NCBI RefSeq assembly: GCF_934772795.1
Contig: NZ_CAKVMR010000022.1
Location: 1-31,713, forward strand
Reading direction: 5' to 3'
Source of the DNA: an uncultured Holdemanella sp.
GTDB lineage: Bacteria > Bacillota_I > Bacilli_A > Erysipelotrichales > Erysipelotrichaceae
Length of the DNA: 31,713 nucleotides
The notes under the pieces are model-generated. The model worked only from the letters and a program-made list of their open reading frames with translations. It had not been told where the DNA came from and made no database searches. Numbering within the stretch: position 1 is the stretch's first letter; every line of letters begins with the position of its first letter. Both the position numbers and the translations under genes were made by a program. Below, in pieces: positions 23,509-31,713 of the stretch.

Positions 23509-23540
23509 TTGACATTTGGCGGTTTTACTAGTAGTATAAT
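23509..23540 (+). promoter_or_regulatory. Sigma-A promoter of rpoBC
   Basis: A perfect -35 TTGACA at 23509-23514 is followed after 17 bases by TAGTAT (23532-23537) and after 20 bases by a perfect TATAAT (23535-23540). Which -10 is used cannot be decided by eye: the first has the correct spacing, the second the better sequence. Either predicts a start near 23545 and an rpoB leader of about 70 bases. Confidence 0.7.
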
Positions 23541-23559
23541 AAATTGCATAATAGTGTGA

Positions 23560-23580
23560 GTTTTCAGGTGAAAACCACCT
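23560..23580 (+). promoter_or_regulatory. Small structured element in the rpoB leader (possible pseudoknot)
   Basis: GTTTTC (23560-23565) pairs with GAAAAC (23570-23575) around a four-base loop AGGT. That loop is complementary to ACCT at 23577-23580, so an H-type pseudoknot is possible. Alternatively AGGTG (23566-23570) pairs with CACCT (23576-23580), mutually exclusive with the first stem. It sits about 35 bases before the rpoB start codon. A regulatory role is only suggested. Confidence 0.4.
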
Positions 23581-23615
23581 AGTATAGTACAAATTCGAAC
23601 GAAAGGATGGCATGC

Positions 23616-26600
23616 ATGGACAACAACAAAGCATATCGTATTGTCTCGTGTGGAAAAAAATCTTCCCGCCGAGATTACTCAAAGGTTAGTGGTAAATTAG
23701 AGTTACCTAATCTTGTCGAAATCCAGACAGATTCATTTAAATGGTTTACGCAACAAGGTATCCAAGAAGTATTTGAAGAAATCTATCCAATTGAAAACTA
23801 TGGAAAAAACATTCGCTTAAACTTCCTTCGTTATCATTTTGAAGAACCAAAATATAACGCAGAAGAATCTATGTATAGAGAATGCAACTTTGCAGCACCT
23901 CTATATGCAGATATGGAATTGGAAGTTACAGACTCAGAAACTGGGGAAGTTGTAACTAAGAGTGAAGAAGTATATTTAGGGGATTTCCCTTTAATGACAG
24001 AAACTGGTACATTCATCATTAATGGTGCAGAACGTGTAATCGTTAGTCAGATCGTACGTTCTCCAGGTGCATATTTTGCGGACAGTTATGATGAAAAAAC
24101 TGGTAAACAAAACTTTAGCTGTGAATTAATTCCAAGTCGTGGTACTTGGTTAGAGTTCATGACTGAACAAAAGAAAACTACAAACGGACGTTTAATCAAC
24201 GTTTCTATTGACCGTCGTCGTAAAGTATTATTCAGTATTTTATTCAAGGCGATTGGTATGTCTTTGAATATCGGAGTGAATGAAGATACTCACGATACAT
24301 CAATGATGGAAACATTCCTTCGTGCAATGGGACGTAATTGGTCTGATGTAGCTACAGATGCAGAAGATCGCGAATACATGAATATGTATTTGTTGTTGTA
24401 TACTGCTTTCTTCGGTAAATATGAAGAAATCGAAAATACTTTATTGAACGATAAAGTAAAAACAACACAAGAAGCTTTACTTTCTTTCTATGAAAACCAA
24501 AGAAGTGATGAAATCCCTACATTAGATGGATCAATTACTTTAATGCAGGCTAAATTCTTTGATCACCGTCGTTATGACTTGACGAAGGCTGGTCGTTATA
24601 AATTACGTAAGAAATTAAATGCGATCGATCGTATGTATGGTATGAGCCTTGCTCATGATATTGTTGATGTAAATGGCAACGTATTCATGGAAAAAGGTAC
24701 TATGGTTCACCGTGATGAAAGAAATGCATTGCGTGAAGAATTGGCTAAGGGTACTTATTGTGTCGCTTATCCATTCCGCTCAGAATTCCATGAAGAAGAT
24801 ATCGTTTCAATTCCAACAAGCTGGACTACAGGATTAATTGGTCGTGTATTAGCTAGTGATGTTGAAACTGAAGATGCTTATTTAGATGCTGGTACAGTAT
24901 TAACTGAACAAGATGTTTTAGCAATCCAAAAGGTTGTTGAAAATGTTGATATTTTTGCAGGATTGTTTGCACAACCTGTTAAATTAACAGCAGAAAATAT
25001 GGATTCTATATTTAACTATGGTCAACGTTTATATGCTCTTGGACGTTTAACAAATGCACAAGGTGAAGATATCGTTGATGCAGATATGGAATTGGTAGCT
25101 AACCGCTATATGGTTGGTGTAACTCCAGATACAATTGATAGCGATGTTGAAATGCAAGTTAAACAACGTGCTTTAAGTGAAGATATCACAGCATGGTTGA
25201 TTGGTGCATGTGTTCAAGAATTATATATTATTGACAATAATGGGGATGAAGTACGTGTTGCTGGAAATGACCCATTCGCAAATAAACACACAATTACAGT
25301 TTCAGATATGTATGCATTCTTCTCATATAGCTTAAATGTTATGGAAGGTGTAGGAACAACAGATGATATCGATATGTTAGGTAACCGTCGTATTCGTTCT
25401 GTTGGTGAATTGATTCAGAACCAGTTCCGTATTGGTTTATCTCGTATGGAACGTGTCGTTAAAGAACGTATGTCAATTCAAGAAATGGATAGCTTAACTC
25501 CAAGAAAATTGACAAATATTCGTCCTTTGACAGCTGCAATTAAAGAATTCTTCTCTAGTTCACAGTTATCACAGTTCATGGATCAACAAAACCCTTTAGC
25601 TGAATTGACAAATAAACGTCGTATTTCAGCCTTAGGTCCAGGTGGTATCAGTCGTGATCGTGCAAGTTTCGAAGTACGTGACGTTCACAACTCTCACTAT
25701 GGTCGTATTTGTCCAATCGAAACACCAGAAGGACCAAACATCGGTTTGATTAACAACTTAACTACATATGCTCGTATCAATGAATATGGATTTATTCAAA
25801 CACCTTACCGTAAGGTAAATGCTGATGGTACTGTTAGTGAAGATACAGTTTACTTAAGTGCTGATGAAGAAGCAGATTATGTAATCGCTCAGGCCAATGA
25901 GGTTCGTGATGGTCATTTAGTAAATGAACGTGTCGTAGCTCGTAAGGCTGGTGAAACTATCATCGCGGATCGTAACGAAGTAGAACTTGCCGACGTCAGT
26001 CCAAAACAGATCGTATCTGTAGCGACTGCCTGTGTCCCATTCTTGGAAAACGACGATGCGTCTCGTGCCTTAATGGGTGCCAACATGCAGCGTCAGGCCG
26101 TTCCATTATTAGTTCCTCATTCACCTTATGTAGGTACTGGTATTGAATATAAAATTGCCAAGGACTCAGGTGTTGGTATTGTCGCAAAACAAGATGGTGT
26201 AGTTGAATATGTAGATGGTTTACGTATTGTTGTTAAAGACAATGAAGGTGAAAACCACACTTATCAGTTACGTAAGTTTGCTCGTTCAAACGCAAGTACT
26301 TGTATCAACCAACGTCCAATTGTAGAAGTTGGGGAAAAGGTTGAAAAAGGCGATATCTTAGCAGATGGTCCAAGTATGCAAAATGGTGAATTGGCTTTAG
26401 GTCAAAACGTTGTTATTGCATATACAACATGGCATGGATATAACTACGAGGATGCCATCATCATGTCAGAACGTATGGTTAGTGATGATGTATATACTTC
26501 AATCCACGTAGAAGAATATGATATTGACTGTCGTGAAACTAAGTTAGGTCCAGAAGAAATCACTCGTGATATTCCTAACGTTGGTGAAGCAGCAGTTCGT

Positions 26601-27713
26601 AAGCTAGATTCAAATGGTATCATCATGGTTGGTGCCGAAGTTAAAGAAGGAGATATCTTAGTTGGTAAGGTTACTCCAAAAGGACAAAGTGAAGTTAGTC
26701 CTGAAGAAAAATTATTATTAGCAATCTTTGGTGAAAAATCACGTGAAGTTCGTGACAATTCATTGAAAGTACCTCATGGTGGTGCTGGTATTGTTCATTC
26801 TATTCGTGTATTTAAACGTGGAGATGGATCGGATCTTCCTCCTGGAGTAAATATGCGTGTTAAAGTATATATCGTTCAGAAACGTAAGATTTCTGAAGGT
26901 GATAAAATGTCTGGTCGTCACGGTAACAAAGGTGTCATCTCTAAGATTCTACCTATCGAAGATATGCCATTTATGGCTGATGGACATCCAGTTGATATCT
27001 TGTTGAACCCATTCGGTGTACCTTCACGTATGAACATCGGACAGATCTTAGAAATCCACTTAGGTTACGCAGCTCGTAAATTAGGTGTTAAATTCTCTAC
27101 TTCTGTATTTGATGGTTTATCAAATGAAGACTTACAAGATGTAATGCGCGAAGCAAGCATGACTGTCGATGGAAAACAGGTATTGTACGATGGACAAACT
27201 GGACAACCATTCGATGAACGTATTAGTGTCGGTGTAATGTACATGATCAAGTTAGCCCACATGGTTGACGATAAACTACATGCTCGTGCTACAGGTCCGT
27301 ATTCTTTAGTTACTCAGCAGCCATTGGGTGGTAAAGCTCAAAATGGTGGTCAGAGATTTGGAGAAATGGAAGTTTGGGCATTGGAAGCATATGGTGCCGC
27401 CCACACATTACAAGAAATCTTGACAATTAAATCAGATGATATTCAAGGTCGTATCAAGACTTATGAAGCCATCATCAAAGGTAAGGATATTCCAGAACCA
27501 GGTGTTCCAGAATCATTCCGTGTATTGATGCACGAATTACAAGGTCTAGCAATCGATATTCGTTTGTTAGATGAAAACAATAACGAGGTTGACATCACAT
27601 TAGATGATGATGACCAGGACGTTCATCCAGCTCAACCTTTACCAGAACAAACACAAAAGGAAGAGCTAGTAGACGATATTGAAGAAGAAAATAACGAAGA
27701 AGAGGAGGCGTAG
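23616..27713 (+). CDS. rpoB: RNA polymerase beta subunit, Asn at rifamycin-site His position
   Basis: Catalytic-core subunit of RNA polymerase. The protein is 1365 residues from the ATG at 23616; an ATG at 23607 overlaps the AAAGGATGG ribosome-binding site and is less likely. Landmarks are LELPNLVEIQTDSFKWF (N-terminus), GTFIINGAERVIVSQIVRSPG, the rifamycin cluster SSSQLSQFMDQQNPL, SRDRASFEVRDVHNSHYGRI, and KMSGRHGNKGVISKI. It is about 170 residues longer than the B. subtilis protein, all of it before the rifamycin cluster (residues about 340-580). The His that contacts rifamycins (E. coli H526) is Asn666. The C-terminus is a strongly acidic tail (about 1330-1365). rpoC follows eight bases later. 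Confidence 0.98.
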   Translation: MDNNKAYRIVSCGKKSSRRDYSKVSGKLELPNLVEIQTDSFKWFTQQGIQEVFEEIYPIENYGKNIRLNFLRYHFEEPKYNAEESMYRECNFAAPLYADMELEVTDSETGEVVTKSEEVYLGDFPLMTETGTFIINGAERVIVSQIVRSPGAYFADSYDEKTGKQNFSCELIPSRGTWLEFMTEQKKTTNGRLINVSIDRRRKVLFSILFKAIGMSLNIGVNEDTHDTSMMETFLRAMGRNWSDVATDAEDREYMNMYLLLYTAFFGKYEEIENTLLNDKVKTTQEALLSFYENQRSDEIPTLDGSITLMQAKFFDHRRYDLTKAGRYKLRKKLNAIDRMYGMSLAHDIVDVNGNVFMEKGTMVHRDERNALREELAKGTYCVAYPFRSEFHEEDIVSIPTSWTTGLIGRVLASDVETEDAYLDAGTVLTEQDVLAIQKVVENVDIFAGLFAQPVKLTAENMDSIFNYGQRLYALGRLTNAQGEDIVDADMELVANRYMVGVTPDTIDSDVEMQVKQRALSEDITAWLIGACVQELYIIDNNGDEVRVAGNDPFANKHTITVSDMYAFFSYSLNVMEGVGTTDDIDMLGNRRIRSVGELIQNQFRIGLSRMERVVKERMSIQEMDSLTPRKLTNIRPLTAAIKEFFSSSQLSQFMDQQNPLAELTNKRRISALGPGGISRDRASFEVRDVHNSHYGRICPIETPEGPNIGLINNLTTYARINEYGFIQTPYRKVNADGTVSEDTVYLSADEEADYVIAQANEVRDGHLVNERVVARKAGETIIADRNEVELADVSPKQIVSVATACVPFLENDDASRALMGANMQRQAVPLLVPHSPYVGTGIEYKIAKDSGVGIVAKQDGVVEYVDGLRIVVKDNEGENHTYQLRKFARSNASTCINQRPIVEVGEKVEKGDILADGPSMQNGELALGQNVVIAYTTWHGYNYEDAIIMSERMVSDDVYTSIHVEEYDIDCRETKLGPEEITRDIPNVGEAAVRKLDSNGIIMVGAEVKEGDILVGKVTPKGQSEVSPEEKLLLAIFGEKSREVRDNSLKVPHGGAGIVHSIRVFKRGDGSDLPPGVNMRVKVYIVQKRKISEGDKMSGRHGNKGVISKILPIEDMPFMADGHPVDILLNPFGVPSRMNIGQILEIHLGYAARKLGVKFSTSVFDGLSNEDLQDVMREASMTVDGKQVLYDGQTGQPFDERISVGVMYMIKLAHMVDDKLHARATGPYSLVTQQPLGGKAQNGGQRFGEMEVWALEAYGAAHTLQEILTIKSDDIQGRIKTYEAIIKGKDIPEPGVPESFRVLMHELQGLAIDIRLLDENNNEVDITLDDDDQDVHPAQPLPEQTQKEELVDDIEEENNEEEEA

Positions 27714-27721
27714 TATAAAAT

Positions 27722-30700
27722 ATGAGTATTAACAATTTTGCCTCGATTCAGGTTCGCTTAGCGAGTCCAGAAACGATTTTAAAATGGAGTCATGGTGAAG
27801 TAACAAAGCCTGAGACAATTAACTATCGTTCACAAAAAGCAGAACGTGATGGTTTATTCTGCGAACGCATTTTCGGTCCAACTAAGGACTGGGAATGTGC
27901 TTGTGGTAAATATAAAAAAGTACGTTTTAAAGGTGTTGTATGTGACCGTTGTGGTGTAGAAATCACAAAAGCAAGCGTAAGACGTGAGCGTATGGGTCAC
28001 ATCCACTTAGCTGCACCAGTAGCTCATATTTGGTACTTACGTGGTATTCCTAGCCGTATGGCATTGTTGTTGGATGTAACACCAAAACAATTGGAAGAAG
28101 TTGTATATTTTGTAAGCTACATTGTTACGGATCCAAAAGAATCTGGTTTAGCTTATAAACAAATTCTTTCTGAACGTGAATTCCGTGAAAACCAAGCTAT
28201 TTATGGTTCTACAGGATTTACAGCTCAAACAGGTGCGGAAGCCGTACTTCGTTTATTACAAGATGTAGATTTAGAATCTGAATATCAAGAAGTACAAGAT
28301 GCGCTTGAAAAAGCACAAGGTGAAAAACGTAAGAAATTAATCAAGCGTTTAGATACAATCAATGCATTCCGTAATAGTGAAAACTTGCCAGAATGGATGA
28401 TTCTGACTAACATTCCGGTAATACCTCCTGATTTACGTCCAATGCTTCAATTGGATGGTGGTCGTTTTGCGACAAGTGACTTAAACGATTTGTATCGTCG
28501 TGTCATCACTCGTAACAATCGTTTACGTAAATTGTTAGATTTGGGTACTCCAAATATCATCGTTCAAAACGAAAAACGTATGTTACAGGAATCTGTGGAT
28601 GCTTTAATTGACAATGGTCGTCGTTCAAAACCTATTACAGGTGCTGGTGGACGTGCATTAAAGTCATTGTCTCACTCATTAAAAGGTAAACAAGGTCGTT
28701 TCCGTCAGAACTTATTAGGTAAGCGTGTTGACTTCTCTGGTCGTTCTGTAATTGCCGTTGGACCAGATTTGAAAATGTACCAATGTGGTATTCCACGTGA
28801 AATGGCAGTTAACTTGTTTAAACCATTTATCATTAATGAAATCGTAAACCAAGGATTAGCACAAAATCCTAAAAATGCAGAAAAATTAATTGAACGTCGT
28901 GATCCACGTATCTGGGATGTTGTTGAAACAGTAATCGACGGATATCCAGTATTGATGAACCGTGCGCCTACATTACACCGTTTGGGTATTCAGGCCTTCT
29001 TGCCTAAACTAGTAGAAGGACGTGCAATGCGTCTTCACCCATTAGTATGTACTGCGTTCAATGCCGACTTCGATGGTGACCAGATGGCCATCCACGTTCC
29101 ATTAGGAGAAGAAGCTCGTGCTGAAGCATTAGTTATGATGCTTGGTTCTCACAATATCTTAGGTCCTAAAGATGGTAAACCAATCGTTACGCCAGGACAG
29201 GATATGGTTATGGGTAACTTCTATTTAACAATGGAAGAAACTAAAGATGAATTCTTTGCAGAAGCTAAACACTACGAAGAAGTTGGCTGCCCATTAGAAG
29301 CAGCGCACTGGCACCGTTTTGGTGAAAGTGAAGGTCATGTATATACAGACGAAGATGAAGTTATGATGGCATACCAGTCAAAACAAGTTCACCTTCACAC
29401 TCGTATCGCATTGCCTGTATGCAATATGCATAAAACATCATTTGATGAAAAACATAAAAATGATTATTTAATTACAACAGTTGGTAAGATTGTGTTCAAC
29501 TCAATGTTCCCTGAAGATTTCCCTTATATCAATGAGGTATCTAAAGAAAACTTTATTAGTACGCCTGATAAATACTTTATTGCTCCAGGACAAAACATTA
29601 AAGAATACATTGAATCTATGCCTTTAGTTGATGCAGTTAAGAAAAAAGATTTAGGTAAAGTTATTGCCGAAGTCTTCAAACGTTATGATGCAGATCAAAC
29701 AGCTGAAATTCTTGACCAAATCAAATCATTAGGATTTGAATATTCAACAGTAGCTGGTATTACAGTTGCCTTGTCAGATATCGAAGTGGCTCCTCACAAA
29801 GATGAATATATCGATGAGGGTCGTGTTAAAGCCGATCAGTTAAAACACTTACAACGTAAAGGTATGTTGACAATGGAAGAATGGGAACGTCACTTATCTA
29901 AGATGTGGGATGATCAAAAAGACAAGATCGTAACATCATTGATGAACAACTTGCCTCGTAAAAACCCAATCAACATGATGGCGACTTCTGGTGCTCGTGG
30001 TAACGCGTCAAACTTTACTCAGTTAGCTGGTATGCGTGGTTTAATGGCAAAACCTGGTCACGCTAAAGCTGGTGCTGGTGAATATGTACCAACCATCATA
30101 GAAGTTCCTATCTATTCTTGTTTCCGTGAAGGATTAAACGTAAGTGAGTTCTTTATCTCAACTCACGGTGTGCGTAAAGGTCTTACAGATACTGCCTTAA
30201 AAACAGCCGAATCTGGTTACTTAACTCGTCGTTTGGTTGATGTTGCCCAAGATGTAATTATCAAAGAAGACGATTGTGGTACTGATAAGGGTTACTGGAT
30301 CGAAACATTAATGGATCGTAAGACAAATTCTGTTATCGAACCGTTACAAGATCGTTTAGTTGGTCGTTATTCTAAACAAGATGTAACAGATCCAAAGACA
30401 GGCGAGTTAATTATTGCGAGTGATGAATTTATCACTGATGAACTTGCTAAGAAAATTGTAGATGCTGGTGTTACAGGTATGTATATCCGTTCTGTATTTA
30501 CTTGTAAGTCTCGTTTAGGTGTTTGTCGTAAATGTTATGGACGTAACATGGCTACAGGTAAAGACGTTGAAGTTGGTGAAGCTATTGGTATCATGGCTGC
30601 CCAATCAATCGGTGAACCAGGTACACAGTTAACAATGCGTACATTCCATACAGGTGGTGTTGCCGGTGCCGGTGCAGAAGATATCACTCAAGGTTTGCCT

Positions 30701-31606
30701 CGTGTTGAAGAATTGTTCGAAGCTCGTTGTCCAAAAGGTGTTGCGGTAATTGCTCAGATTTCAGGTGAAATTACTTCAATCGAACGTATTGAAGGAACAA
30801 TGCGCCAAGAAGTTATTATCACAAACGAACACGAAAGTGTTTCTCATAAAATTAATGCGAACCAGTCTATGCGTCCATGGGTTCAAATCGGTGCTAAGAT
30901 TGAAGCCGGTGTTGCGTTGACTGAAGGTCCATTAGATCCAAAAGAATTATTACGTGTCGCTGGTGTACGTGAAGTTCAAGACTATATCTTGAAGGAAGTT
31001 AAGAAAGTATACCAAAGCCAAGGTATCGAAATTAGCGATAAGCACTTGGAAGTAATGATCAAACAGATGATGAAGAAAGTAATCGTTGTAGATAGTGGAG
31101 ATACAGATTTAAATGTTGGTGTTCAATTGTCATTGAATAACATCACAAAAATCAACCGTAACGCATTGTTAAGCGGAAAAACTCCTGCTACTTTCAAACC
31201 TGTATTATTAGGTATTTCTAAGTCTTCTGTTGAAACAGATTCTTTCTTATCAGCCGCTTCATTCCAGGAAACTACAAAGGTTCTTACAGATGCGACTATT
31301 AAGGGTAAAGTTGACCACTTAATTGGTTTGAAAGAAAATGTTATTATTGGTAAGTTGATTCCTGCAGGTACTGGATGTCAGGGAGACCGTCCACAAAATC
31401 TAATTGTTGCTGAAAAGGCAAAAGAACTTCGTGACAAACGTATTGCACGTATGAAAGAAGTTCATGATGAGGAGTTTGATAAACTTGTATCTGGCTCTGA
31501 TGATAGAGATATGATGGATAGTGCAGAACCTTCAGTAGAAGAATCAATTCTACAAGATGCAGAAACTACGGATAATAATTCAATGGATATCCAATCTGAA
31601 GAATAA
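27722..31606 (+). CDS. rpoC: RNA polymerase beta' subunit
   Basis: The 1294-residue beta' subunit holds the catalytic Mg2+ in NADFDGD with D449, D451 and D453. A first zinc site lies at C59, C61, C74 and C77, and a second at C852, C928, C935 and C938. It also contains the bridge-helix and trigger-loop region with GLTDTALKTAESGYLTRRL and EAIGIMAAQSIGEPGTQLTMRTFHTGG, and the switch region GKRVDFSGRSVI. It ends in an acidic Asp/Glu/Ser tail. GAGGAGG within the last rpoB codons provides its ribosome-binding site, so the two genes share a transcript. Confidence 0.98.
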   Translation: MSINNFASIQVRLASPETILKWSHGEVTKPETINYRSQKAERDGLFCERIFGPTKDWECACGKYKKVRFKGVVCDRCGVEITKASVRRERMGHIHLAAPVAHIWYLRGIPSRMALLLDVTPKQLEEVVYFVSYIVTDPKESGLAYKQILSEREFRENQAIYGSTGFTAQTGAEAVLRLLQDVDLESEYQEVQDALEKAQGEKRKKLIKRLDTINAFRNSENLPEWMILTNIPVIPPDLRPMLQLDGGRFATSDLNDLYRRVITRNNRLRKLLDLGTPNIIVQNEKRMLQESVDALIDNGRRSKPITGAGGRALKSLSHSLKGKQGRFRQNLLGKRVDFSGRSVIAVGPDLKMYQCGIPREMAVNLFKPFIINEIVNQGLAQNPKNAEKLIERRDPRIWDVVETVIDGYPVLMNRAPTLHRLGIQAFLPKLVEGRAMRLHPLVCTAFNADFDGDQMAIHVPLGEEARAEALVMMLGSHNILGPKDGKPIVTPGQDMVMGNFYLTMEETKDEFFAEAKHYEEVGCPLEAAHWHRFGESEGHVYTDEDEVMMAYQSKQVHLHTRIALPVCNMHKTSFDEKHKNDYLITTVGKIVFNSMFPEDFPYINEVSKENFISTPDKYFIAPGQNIKEYIESMPLVDAVKKKDLGKVIAEVFKRYDADQTAEILDQIKSLGFEYSTVAGITVALSDIEVAPHKDEYIDEGRVKADQLKHLQRKGMLTMEEWERHLSKMWDDQKDKIVTSLMNNLPRKNPINMMATSGARGNASNFTQLAGMRGLMAKPGHAKAGAGEYVPTIIEVPIYSCFREGLNVSEFFISTHGVRKGLTDTALKTAESGYLTRRLVDVAQDVIIKEDDCGTDKGYWIETLMDRKTNSVIEPLQDRLVGRYSKQDVTDPKTGELIIASDEFITDELAKKIVDAGVTGMYIRSVFTCKSRLGVCRKCYGRNMATGKDVEVGEAIGIMAAQSIGEPGTQLTMRTFHTGGVAGAGAEDITQGLPRVEELFEARCPKGVAVIAQISGEITSIERIEGTMRQEVIITNEHESVSHKINANQSMRPWVQIGAKIEAGVALTEGPLDPKELLRVAGVREVQDYILKEVKKVYQSQGIEISDKHLEVMIKQMMKKVIVVDSGDTDLNVGVQLSLNNITKINRNALLSGKTPATFKPVLLGISKSSVETDSFLSAASFQETTKVLTDATIKGKVDHLIGLKENVIIGKLIPAGTGCQGDRPQNLIVAEKAKELRDKRIARMKEVHDEEFDKLVSGSDDRDMMDSAEPSVEESILQDAETTDNNSMDIQSEE

Positions 31607-31612
31607 GAATAT

Positions 31613-31640
31613 AAGGAGTAGGTGAATGCCTATTCCTTTT
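31613..31640 (+). terminator. First terminator-like hairpin after rpoC
   Basis: A 10-bp stem with one G-T wobble, AAGGAGTAGG (31613-31622) with CCTATTCCTT (31629-31638), has a six-base loop and is followed by a short T-run. It begins seven bases after the rpoC stop. Confidence 0.7.
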
Positions 31641-31659
31641 GTACGACAGGCAGTCGTGC
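31641..31659 (+). other. Middle hairpin between the two rpoC terminators
   Basis: GTACGAC (31641-31647) pairs with GTCGTGC (31653-31659), one G-T wobble, around a five-base loop AGGCA. It has no T-run, so it is not a terminator on its own. It may be part of a leader for a gene beyond the window or a 3'-end structure. Confidence 0.4.
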
Positions 31660-31663
31660 TTAT

Positions 31664-31704
31664 AGTTGATAATCCAAATCAGTGATTATCAACTGTTTTA
31701 TTTT
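31664..31704 (+). terminator. Second, stronger terminator after rpoC
   Basis: A perfect 11-bp stem, AGTTGATAATC (31664-31674) with GATTATCAACT (31684-31694), has a nine-base loop and is followed by GTTTTATTTT. It marks the likely end of the rpoBC transcript. Confidence 0.88.
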
Positions 31705-31713
31705 AGAGACAAT

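Noticed and set aside
23541..23615. L10-type leader or known riboswitch upstream of rpoB
   Set aside because: No rplJ follows and the region is too short for the known leader; only small stems are seen.
25980..26100. Slightly different codon choice within rpoB (more GCC, GTC, GAC) as a sign of recombination
   Set aside because: The stretch is short and the encoded protein is fully conserved; base composition alone is not enough evidence.
1..31713. Mobile elements, CRISPR arrays, prophage or defence systems
   Set aside because: No transposase, integrase, regularly spaced long repeat, terminal inverted repeat or cas-like protein was seen; gene content is core housekeeping plus transport and envelope functions.

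Overview
The window looks like a chromosomal housekeeping segment from a low-GC Bacillota (Firmicutes), most probably an Erysipelotrichia-type gut or oral anaerobe. The evidence is AT-rich coding sequence, strong AGGAGG ribosome-binding sites, the Firmicute order gdpP-rplI-dnaB, upp followed by the atp operon, a sodium-type c-subunit in the ATP synthase, and an Asn at the rifamycin-contact His position of RpoB, as in the related Mollicutes. The taxonomic call is an inference from these traits and not a database result. Almost every gene is on the + strand; only the serine dehydratase and one lipoprotein gene are on the - strand.

Layout. 1-4580: c-di-AMP phosphodiesterase (gdpP), ribosomal protein L9 (rplI), replicative helicase (dnaB) and a WalJ/YycJ-type metallo-beta-lactamase, tightly packed or overlapping and closed by a terminator. 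4680-12106: an extended -10 promoter, then upp and a complete F-type ATP synthase operon (a 55-residue AtpZ-like protein, atpI, atpB, E, F, H, A, G, D, C), closed by a terminator whose loop contains the atpC stop codon. 12115-14135: groES-groEL behind a promoter framed by two CIRCE (HrcA) operators. 14150-19510: a branched-chain amino-acid-type ABC transporter (binding lipoprotein, two permeases, two ATPases) plus a CBS-CBS-ACT protein. Its upstream region combines phased TGTAA repeats with a cre-like palindrome on the -35 box, and a stem-loop between the binding-protein and permease genes probably lowers permease and ATPase expression relative to the binding protein. 19513-20721 (-): one-chain iron-sulfur L-serine dehydratase. 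20870-22639: OatA-like membrane O-acetyltransferase with a C-terminal SGNH domain. 22656-23363 (-): lipoprotein of unknown function. 23509-31704: rpoB-rpoC with their own promoter and leader, followed by three consecutive stem-loops.

Biology. The segment serves core energy conservation (probably Na+-coupled), protein folding, replication and transcription, together with amino-acid uptake and catabolism (Liv system, serine dehydratase) and cell-envelope modification. I found no mobile element, CRISPR array, prophage, tRNA or rRNA, and no convincing new multi-gene system. The most notable points are the native rifamycin-site substitution and an enlarged N-terminal half of RpoB with an apparent internal repeat, the Na+ signature in AtpE, rpoBC detached from rplJL, and several layered regulatory regions.
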